Assembly (NCBI GenBank): GCA_910575475.1
Contig: CAJTGD010000002.1
Coordinates: forward strand, 1-64,000
Source of the DNA: Lachnospiraceae bacterium
Lineage (GTDB): Bacteria; Bacillota; Clostridia; Lachnospirales; Lachnospiraceae
Length of the DNA: 64,000 nucleotides
Direction: 5' to 3'
Positions 55,425 to 62,290 of the stretch are shown one piece after another (position 1 is the stretch's first letter; each line of letters opens with the position of its first letter). Position numbers and translations under genes: made by a program. The notes beneath the pieces are model-generated. The model had not been told where the DNA came from and made no database searches. It saw nothing but the letters and a program-made list of their open reading frames with translations.

Positions 55425-56282
55425 TCAAATGTCCCCCGCCAATATCCACCGCGGATCCTTCGGCTTTTCTTCCGGTTTGCTGTCCGCAGCCGTAGTTGTA
55501 CGCGTCACACCGCCGGCCGTATAGACTCTCCCGCACTCGGGACAGATGCCGGTCTGCATTGTAACGGACTGGCTGATCACACGCCGTCCCTCGCTCTGTG
55601 CTTTGGCACGCTCACGTACTACGTGCTCCAGCTCATGTCCGCGGACTGCTGATGCCGACTGATCCGGCGCAATGTGCGTCGGCGATTTGAAAGATACGCC
55701 CGGATCATCAGAACCGTCCTGGTACTTCCGTTCCTTACAGGTCTTGCACTCCGCTTCCCCGGAAGTTTTCTGCGCGCTTTCCGTACCCATTCCGGCAACC
55801 TTCGGCGCATCCTCCTCCGTTGCCGCAGCCGTGCTCTCCGCCTCTGATGAGGTTCCCGGCAGATCAACTCCTGCCGCACTTTTACCCGATGCCCACGGTG
55901 ACCTCTGAACTCCGCCCGCATACTGCATACGCATGCGGACCGACAGCTCCGCCGGATCCATTCCTTTTCTCAGAAATGGTATCATATAATTGGTACTTCC
56001 GGAATTCCCCGGCTGAACCACGGAAATTCTATCTACCGGCTGAACCGGGCTTTCCGGATCCGCAGCTCTTCCGGCTGACACTGCAGCCACACCGGACACC
56101 TGCCCCGCAGCCGCTATACTGCTCGCACCGATCAAAGATGATACACCGCCGATTCTTCCTCCCGGAGCCGCTCCCGCTCCTGCCTGAACCTGCATATTCT
56201 GAGCGGATGCCCGTCCCCGGGCATAACCGCCCGTATACTGATAGCTGCTTACATACGGACTGAAAGAAACCGCCCCTACCAT
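55425..56282 (-). CDS. SprA-related putative zinc metalloprotease
   Basis: 285 residues from the ATG at 56282 (GGGAGGTG upstream). The first ~170 residues are Ala/Gly/Ser-rich and low complexity. The C-terminal part matches the SprA-related family: C179-x-x-C182 (CKTC), YQDGSDDPGVSFKSPTHI, then HELEH at 216-220 (the HExxH zincin motif) and C247-x-x-C250 (CPEC). It has no signal peptide. Target and role are unknown. It lies between the ParA-ComFB pair and the EAL-HDOD/chemotaxis genes, and many flagellated clostridia carry such genes. Activity is inferred from HExxH only. Confidence 0.75.
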   Translation of the reverse strand: MVGAVSFSPYVSSYQYTGGYARGRASAQNMQVQAGAGAAPGGRIGGVSSLIGASSIAAAGQVSGVAAVSAGRAADPESPVQPVDRISVVQPGNSGSTNYMIPFLRKGMDPAELSVRMRMQYAGGVQRSPWASGKSAAGVDLPGTSSEAESTAAATEEDAPKVAGMGTESAQKTSGEAECKTCKERKYQDGSDDPGVSFKSPTHIAPDQSASAVRGHELEHVVRERAKAQSEGRRVISQSVTMQTGICPECGRVYTAGGVTRTTTAADSKPEEKPKDPRWILAGDI

Positions 56283-56502
56283 AACACACACCTCCCACAA
56301 AGTAATGCCATCCCGCTGTATCGCTCCGATCATCGGCATACTTTCTGTCCAAAGACAAAACCCTGCCGCAGACAGCGGAATGATATACAAATACCACCGC
56401 AGAGCAGCAAGGTTTTTCCTTAACAGCGCTTCTCAAATGACGCGCCTACATTTTTCACTTTTACAGGAATAAACCGATCACTGCCCCCATAAACAGCGCT
56501 TC

Positions 56503-57750
56503 TTATTCTTCCTCTTTGACACCCACAACGTTATCCCAGATGTCATTGACCTCTTCCACACATTCCATATAGATCTGTGCCAGTTCATTCGTATGAAGTC
56601 CCAGATCTTCCGCAAGACCCTTGATCTCACTCCACTCCGCACGCTCATAATGGAGGATGAGTTGATACAGCTTTCCTGCCATACCCTCCTGATAGATCAG
56701 AGCATCCTTCACTTCCTTGATGATCGGGATCTCGAACAGGATCTCCTCTATCGGCGCGTCGATCATATACTCCAGTGTAGAGAACATTCCCATCAGATAC
56801 GCATCCGATGCCGTAATCTCGAACTTTCTCAGCTTCTTTACCAACGCGGACGCAAAATTCGCGCGCAGGAAAGAAGTCTTCAGCAGTTCTTCGGAGGAAT
56901 TCTCTCCCTTATCTTCAAAGCTCAGCAGGTATACCCACTGCTTCAGCTGGCTGATCCCGACGCGGACAAGCGCCTGACGGATGGAGGTCGTCTCGTGATG
57001 CACCGCAAAGTAAGCGGAATTCGCCATCTTCAGCAGAGCATAGGACAGGGACGCGTCCCTGGCGATGATCTCCTCCAGCATCTCCACATCCGGCTCTTCC
57101 TTCGTAATCTCCATGATCAGCTGATACAGGTTCCCCTGCATAAAGTCCATCTTGCTGGCTTTTGTGGTCGTTGCGCTGGAGATAAAATTGCCCTCCACAT
57201 AGTCTACCTGGAGTTCCTTTGCAAGTTCGTAGACTTCCTTTGTATTAACACCGGTAGCGACGATCTCTTTCTGGAAACCATGTGCCATATCGACAACATT
57301 TGCAACAGAACTCCTGTGATTGTCGTCCATATCCTCGGTCAGCTGTACCTTGATGTAGTCTACATACTCCAGCATACTGAAATACTTCGGTGTAAACTGG
57401 AAGTCATTGATCGCGAAATGATATCCCGCATCTTTATACTTACTGATCAGGATCGCAGCCAGAGAATGAATGACAATATTGTCCTCAATCTGGATCACGA
57501 TCTTATCCTTATCAAATATTTTCGGCGTATTTCTGAACAGCAGCGCCGGGGTAAATGTCATAAACGTCTTTTTTTCCTTGAAGATCCGGTTCGAATTTTC
57601 TGAAAGAAAAGCAACCATGGCATTCGCCGCCACACTGTCCGTGCTTGAATTGTACAAGCTGTCCTGATCCTCCTGAATCCGCAGTTCATATCCAATAATC
57701 GTGTCGGTCTTCAGATCCTTGATCGCCTGTCTTACTACACAATTATCCAT
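56503..57750 (-). CDS. EAL and HDOD domain protein (YuxH-like)
   Basis: 415 residues. The N-terminal half is a degenerate EAL domain (GYELRIQED at the EAL position; INDFQFTPKYFSMLEYVDYIKVQL), lacking the metal-binding acidic set of active c-di-GMP phosphodiesterases. The C-terminal half is HDOD (LMEITKEEPDVEMLEEIIARDASLSYALLKMANSAYF, IRQALVRVGISQLKQWV). Such proteins are signalling adaptors. The gene follows cheV after 3 bp, so it belongs to the same transcript. Links c-di-GMP-type signalling to the chemotaxis operon by position. Confidence 0.88.
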   Translation of the reverse strand: MDNCVVRQAIKDLKTDTIIGYELRIQEDQDSLYNSSTDSVAANAMVAFLSENSNRIFKEKKTFMTFTPALLFRNTPKIFDKDKIVIQIEDNIVIHSLAAILISKYKDAGYHFAINDFQFTPKYFSMLEYVDYIKVQLTEDMDDNHRSSVANVVDMAHGFQKEIVATGVNTKEVYELAKELQVDYVEGNFISSATTTKASKMDFMQGNLYQLIMEITKEEPDVEMLEEIIARDASLSYALLKMANSAYFAVHHETTSIRQALVRVGISQLKQWVYLLSFEDKGENSSEELLKTSFLRANFASALVKKLRKFEITASDAYLMGMFSTLEYMIDAPIEEILFEIPIIKEVKDALIYQEGMAGKLYQLILHYERAEWSEIKGLAEDLGLHTNELAQIYMECVEEVNDIWDNVVGVKEEE

Positions 57751-57753
57751 GCA

Positions 57754-58668
57754 CTATATCTCCTTCCGCAGCAATAATTCGTCCATCACCTCGACCAGAC
57801 GGCCAATCTCCGGTTTGGACAACTGCTCATCGGCGCCAAGCTGTTTTCCCTTGCGCCACATCTCTTCATTAATCAGTGATGAGAAGATGATAACCGGCAT
57901 ACTCTTCATCACTTCATCTTCTTTTACAAGCTTAGTCAGACGGTGTCCGTCCATCTCCGGCATCTCGATATCTGTGATCAGCAGAGCTGCCTTGTCATGG
58001 AAATCAGAATCATTTCTAATGAGATTCAGATAATCCCACGCTTCCCGTCCGTTATTAAAGTTCAGCAGATTTACATATCCTGCGCGCATCAAGGAATCCT
58101 TGATCATCTTCGTCAGCAGGATAGAATCCTCCGCAAGTATGATATGCTCATCCCTGATCTCCCTTTCGCCCAGCTTATCAATATCATCTACCTGAATACC
58201 GGTCTCCGGTGCGATCTCTGTAACGATCTTCTCAAAATCCAGGATTGTCACCAGTCTCCCGGAGCATGACGCAATACCGGTTGCCACGCCTTCCTCACCG
58301 TTAGAAAGCGTCTTATCCGGTTTCTGGATATCCTCCCATGAGATTCTGCTGATCCCCACAACCGTATGTACCCGGAACGCGATATTCATCTTATTAAAAT
58401 TCGTAATGATAAACAGATCCCTGTCATTGGTATCTCCGCTCTGTCCGGTCAGGTACTGCGGAAGGTTGATCACCGTGAGCAGAATATCCCTGGGCTTGAA
58501 GATCCCTTCTACCGACGGATGGGAGTGAGGTACCGGTTTGACTTTGTCGGCCATCATAATCTCCCTTACCTTTGCCACATTGATCCCATACAATTCTCCG
58601 AATATGGTGAACTGCATTATCTCAATCTCATTTGTTCCTGATTCCAATAAAATCTCCGTATCAGCCAT
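57754..58668 (-). CDS. cheV: chemotaxis coupling/response protein CheV
   Basis: 304 residues. CheW-like domain (MQFTIFGELYGINVAKVREIMM, VINLPQYL), then a receiver with IILAEDSILLTKMIK, phosphorylated Asp in LLITDIEMPEMDG and Lys in QLSKP. CheV couples receptors to CheA and aids adaptation. ATG at 58668 after AAAGGAG; preceded by a sigma-28-like promoter at 58701-58728. Leads the unit cheV-EAL/HDOD. Confidence 0.95.
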   Translation of the reverse strand: MADTEILLESGTNEIEIMQFTIFGELYGINVAKVREIMMADKVKPVPHSHPSVEGIFKPRDILLTVINLPQYLTGQSGDTNDRDLFIITNFNKMNIAFRVHTVVGISRISWEDIQKPDKTLSNGEEGVATGIASCSGRLVTILDFEKIVTEIAPETGIQVDDIDKLGEREIRDEHIILAEDSILLTKMIKDSLMRAGYVNLLNFNNGREAWDYLNLIRNDSDFHDKAALLITDIEMPEMDGHRLTKLVKEDEVMKSMPVIIFSSLINEEMWRKGKQLGADEQLSKPEIGRLVEVMDELLLRKEI

Positions 58669-58700
58669 AAACACTCACTCCTTTGCATTCTATAATATAT

Positions 58701-58728
58701 TTATCGGCGCACTCTGCGCTAAAATTAA
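58701..58728 (-). promoter_or_regulatory. sigma-28-like promoter of cheV
   Basis: Minus strand TTAA, 16 bases, GCCGATAAATAT. Same layout as before fliD and the nucleotidyltransferase-MCP operon. It starts 33 bp from the cheV ATG. Confidence 0.7.
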
Positions 58729-58750
58729 GCGAATCGTATCCGTTCGTCCT

Positions 58751-59242
58751 CTATAAAAACTTCTCCGGTCTTCCGGCACAGCGGATGGACACCTGCCCGG
58801 TTCCCACGTCCAGCAGCATTGTTCTTGCATAATTGGCCCCCGTATCCTCTCCCTTGATACGCAGTCCTTCTGCCGCAAGAACCCGTTTCACCATCTGGGC
58901 GTTGCGGTCGCCAATGTTCCCCAACCCTCCCGGGCCCTTCATCTCAAACATCTTCGCGCCGCCTGCGATCTTGCACACCATCCGGCTCTTTGAAGCGCCA
59001 AAGGCCTGAAGCTTGCGCAAGGTCTCCGGAATCCCCGAATCCGCGAACTTGAATACATTTGTATCCGTTCCCTGTTTCTGCGGAAGCATGATATGAAGAA
59101 GGCCTCCAAGCTTGATCATGGGATCATAAAATGAGATCCCAATACAAGAACCCAGAGCATATGTGATCAGTATGCCCTCCTGCCTCGTAATCTTCATATC
59201 CGCAATTCCGACCGATACCTTCTTGATCATTCTGTCATTCAC
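58751..59242 (-). CDS. cheD: chemoreceptor glutamine deamidase CheD
   Basis: 163 residues. The catalytic Cys is C33 (LGSCIGISF) and His H50 (GGLLHIMLP), as in CheD enzymes that deamidate receptor glutamines and stimulate CheC. Start overlaps the cheC stop by 4 bp (ATGA). Follows cheC and the rod genes in one leftward operon. Confidence 0.95.
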   Translation of the reverse strand: MNDRMIKKVSVGIADMKITRQEGILITYALGSCIGISFYDPMIKLGGLLHIMLPQKQGTDTNVFKFADSGIPETLRKLQAFGASKSRMVCKIAGGAKMFEMKGPGGLGNIGDRNAQMVKRVLAAEGLRIKGEDTGANYARTMLLDVGTGQVSIRCAGRPEKFL

Positions 59243-59859
59243 TCCACTCCTAGTTTTTTCATTAGAACATTTAATGATTTCACATCGGGCAGGAGCAGCA
59301 TATTGCTGTTCAGTGCTTTTCCATCGATCTTAAATTCACCTGTGATCATCATGATCCTGTCCGAATGCTGTCCCATCACCGCGATCGGCACACTCAGGAT
59401 ACCGCCCAGCATATTCGCCGTAAACTGCGGTACAGACAGTTCTACTTCTACATTTGCCAGCGAAGACATTGCAGTGATATATGAAGAAATCACAATGTTC
59501 CCAATCTCAGTCAGGACGGATGAATCAATCTCATCCAGCTCCAGCATATCTACACCGCCCTTTCCAAGCATCCGCTGTACGATCTCGTCAGCAAATTCCT
59601 TGGTCAGGATAAACAGCATGACCCCCTCCAGCTCCCCTGACATCTCTACAAATATTGCCGCAACCAGTTCCTCCGGATCTCCAAGCAGGTTCAGAGCCGG
59701 ATTGAATCCAAGCACCTTTACGGCCGGCATCGACATGTTTACTTTTGCATTCAGCATACTGGACAACGCGGTCGCCGCATTCCCCCCGCCGATGCTTCCA
59801 ATCTCTTTCAGGATATCAAATTCCAACGCGCCCATTTCTTCATATTTACTTATCGCCAT
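59239..59859 (-). CDS. cheC: CheY-P phosphatase CheC
   Basis: 206 residues of the CheC/CheX/FliY phosphatase fold with two active-site helices. The second reads SSVLTEIGNIVISSY with the usual Glu-x-x-Asn. The first reads DILKEIGSIGGGNAAT: the expected Asn of EIGN is replaced by Ser, so this site may be weakened. The C-terminal region is normal in length. Works with CheD. Located after the rod protein genes. Confidence 0.94.
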   Translation of the reverse strand: MAISKYEEMGALEFDILKEIGSIGGGNAATALSSMLNAKVNMSMPAVKVLGFNPALNLLGDPEELVAAIFVEMSGELEGVMLFILTKEFADEIVQRMLGKGGVDMLELDEIDSSVLTEIGNIVISSYITAMSSLANVEVELSVPQFTANMLGGILSVPIAVMGQHSDRIMMITGEFKIDGKALNSNMLLLPDVKSLNVLMKKLGVE

Positions 59860-59892
59860 ATGTCTACCTCGCTATCTTTCTTACTTTAAACA

Positions 59893-60624
59893 TTACGACC
59901 GCAGTCCATTGATCGTGGTCATGACTTCATCCGAGGTCTGCACCATCTTTAACGCATAGGAATAGGCCCTCTGTGTCTCGATCATCCGCGAGATCTCCTC
60001 CGCCGTATCCACTCCGGACATCTCCAGAGTATGATCCACCAGCCTTGCGCCCCGGATCAGATACGGAAGCCCGTTCTTTGCTGTCGGCGTAAATTCATTG
60101 CTTCCGACGCTCTCCATTCCATCCAGGATGTCAAACCCATACACGCCGATCTCCCCGCTCAGTTCCCTTTCCGTCTGACCGGGCAAAATGTCGCCCACTG
60201 TAATCGGGTTCTGGTTCTGATCCAGGACCAGATTGCCGTTATCATTGACCAGATAAAACAGAGATCCCCGCTGCGACATGCTGAAATGTCCGTTCCTGGA
60301 GTAAGTCACCTCACCCGTAACAGGGCTCAGCAGCATGAAAAATCCATCATCCAATATCGTATAGTCAAATTCGCCGTCCGTGGTCATCGGTGCAGATGGG
60401 TCAAAATTCGTATTTGTCTTTTCGACAACGATCCCCACGCCGGCCTTCAGCGGGGTATCATCCCCTCTGTAGTTGTTCAGGTTATAATACATCAGATCCG
60501 AAAATACAGCTGACTTGGATTTATAACCATAGTTATTTACATTCGCAAAGTTGTTCGCTATGACATCCATCTTCTTCTGCTCTTCCATAGCGCCCCTTGC
60601 TGCCGTATAAAATGAAGTGTACAT
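59893..60624 (-). CDS. flagellar rod/hook-basal body protein (FlgF/FlgG family)
   Basis: 243 residues. N-terminal MYTSFYTAARGAMEEQKKMDVIANNFANVNNYGYK is the rod-type helix with the ANNxANVNTxGYK signature; the C-terminal TAEEISRMIETQRAYSYALKMVQTSDEVMTTI helix matches FlgG-like ends. Corresponds to B. subtilis FlhP or FlhO in position. Distal rod part. Precedes cheC by 33 bp. Confidence 0.9.
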   Translation of the reverse strand: MYTSFYTAARGAMEEQKKMDVIANNFANVNNYGYKSKSAVFSDLMYYNLNNYRGDDTPLKAGVGIVVEKTNTNFDPSAPMTTDGEFDYTILDDGFFMLLSPVTGEVTYSRNGHFSMSQRGSLFYLVNDNGNLVLDQNQNPITVGDILPGQTERELSGEIGVYGFDILDGMESVGSNEFTPTAKNGLPYLIRGARLVDHTLEMSGVDTAEEISRMIETQRAYSYALKMVQTSDEVMTTINGLRS

Positions 60625-60729
60625 AGTCTCTCCTCTCTATGATCTTGCATAAACAGTCCGGCCAGATCCACGATATCCGCCAGGCGCAGCCGCAGTCATG
60701 GCCGTCCGGTTATCCCATCCTTATTACGA

Positions 60730-61470
60730 TCAAGTCGGGCTGCCAAGTGTCGTCGCCCTGCTGATCAGCTGGTCGTACATCCTCAGAACCTGCGCCGACC
60801 CCTGCAGTACCCGCTGGCTGCTCATCATCGCTGTCATCTGCTCCGCCAGGTTCACATTAGAGTCTTCCAGGAACTTCTGCGTAACCACCGCATTGGAACC
60901 CACCGGGTTCGCACCGGTTGTAAACACCCCGCCGGTCACCTTGGTCAGCTCACCATAATCCGCAAAGTCCACAATATCCAGCGTTCCGAAATACCTTCCG
61001 TTATCTGCCGCAGTGATTCGGCCCTGGCTGTCAATGGTGATATCATCCGTGTCCACCTGGATCGGCCCGTTGGTTCCCATAACCCGGCCCATACCCGGCA
61101 GGATCAGGTAGCCCTGATTATTCAGGTTAAAAGAACCATTCCTTGTGTACACCTCTCCGTTTTCCGTCTCGATCACAAAAAATCCGTCTCCCGTCAGACC
61201 TACATCCAGCGGATAGCCGGTCTCCCGGATCCCTCCCTCGGTATAATCCGTGACTCTCTCATCGGCCACATTCATACGGGATACTGTGCCCACTTCCGTC
61301 CTTCCGTCCTGGTCATACCGATACAGCATCTCATCCCGGAACGTGCTCTCCATCATCCGGTCCATCTTATAACCCGGTGTAGAGACATTGGACATATTGT
61401 TACTGATAATATTCAGATTCCGGTTCTGCGTGATCATGTTCGATGCCAGATCATAAAATCCCTGAAACAT
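60730..61470 (-). CDS. flagellar rod/hook-basal body protein (FlgF/FlgG family)
   Basis: 246 residues, paralogous to the next gene: FYDLASNMITQNRNLNIISNNMSNVSTPGYK at the start, GDGFFVIETENGEVYTRNGSFNLN (the usual FlgG mid-segment), and a C-terminal MTAMMSSQRVLQGSAQVLRMYDQL helix. Together they form the rod pair known as flhO-flhP or flgF-flgG. 105 bp separate the two. Confidence 0.9.
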   Translation of the reverse strand: MFQGFYDLASNMITQNRNLNIISNNMSNVSTPGYKMDRMMESTFRDEMLYRYDQDGRTEVGTVSRMNVADERVTDYTEGGIRETGYPLDVGLTGDGFFVIETENGEVYTRNGSFNLNNQGYLILPGMGRVMGTNGPIQVDTDDITIDSQGRITAADNGRYFGTLDIVDFADYGELTKVTGGVFTTGANPVGSNAVVTQKFLEDSNVNLAEQMTAMMSSQRVLQGSAQVLRMYDQLISRATTLGSPT

Positions 61471-61491
61471 ATTCCTGCTCTCCTTTTCTTT

Positions 61492-62280
61492 TTATATAAA
61501 CTTCTCCATATGCACCCTCAGCTTCTTGATCGCGTTCGAGTGGATCTGTGATACCCTGGGTTCACTCACCTGGAGCACATCCGCGATCTGACGCATATTC
61601 AGGTCATCGATATAATACAGCGAGATCACAAGCTGTTCATTTTCCTTCAGCTTCTTGATTCCTTCCGCCAGTACCTCCGTGATCTCCTTCTTGAGAAACT
61701 GATTCTCCGGCTGCTCGTTGGTCTCCACCTGGGGCAGCTTCATGCCGATCTCGTTGCCCTGCGCCTCCGCCAGAACCATATCCAGTGAAAGAATATTGAA
61801 CAGGCTCGCCTTGCGCATGGTGTCCTGATATTTCTCCGGAGTAATGTTCAGATACTCCGTCACTTCCTGGATGGAAGGATAATACCCAAGTTTATTATAT
61901 AACGTTGTGACCGCATCTTCAATATCTCTTGTGTTTTTTCTTGTACTTCTCGGCACCCAATCCTGCTTTCTGGCAAGATCAATGATCATTCCCTTGATCC
62001 TTTTTGAAATAAATGTCTCAAATTTCACATTTTTTTCAACGTCAAATTTGTCGATCGCAGACATTATGGCGATGACGCCCTCGCTGATGATATCGTCCAC
62101 CTGCGAAAAACTCAGGTAAATATCCCTCATCTGCAGCGCAATGCTCTTCACAAGGTAGATATAGCGCATGACGATCTCCTGCTTGATCTCCAGGCTGCCG
62201 GTCTCTTTATACAATTGTAGAAGTTCTTCATTCGACTTATCCTTGTATTGCTCCTGCGTACCCATATTGTCCTGCTCCAC
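61492..62280 (-). CDS. fliA: flagellar sigma factor sigma-28 (FliA/SigD)
   Basis: 262 residues of the FliA/WhiG family. Region 2 (IYLVKSIALQM, FSQVDDIISEGVIAIMSAIDKFD, KFETFISKRIKGMIIDLARKQDWVPRSTRK), region 3 and region 4 (NMRQIADVLQVSEPRVSQIHSNAIKKLR). It would read the TTAW-N15/16-KCCGATAA promoters found before fliD, cheV and the MCP operon. Lies 10 bp after flhA, where flhF and flhG are often found. Confidence 0.95.
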   Translation of the reverse strand: MEQDNMGTQEQYKDKSNEELLQLYKETGSLEIKQEIVMRYIYLVKSIALQMRDIYLSFSQVDDIISEGVIAIMSAIDKFDVEKNVKFETFISKRIKGMIIDLARKQDWVPRSTRKNTRDIEDAVTTLYNKLGYYPSIQEVTEYLNITPEKYQDTMRKASLFNILSLDMVLAEAQGNEIGMKLPQVETNEQPENQFLKKEITEVLAEGIKKLKENEQLVISLYYIDDLNMRQIADVLQVSEPRVSQIHSNAIKKLRVHMEKFI

Positions 62281-62290
62281 TTCATTTATT

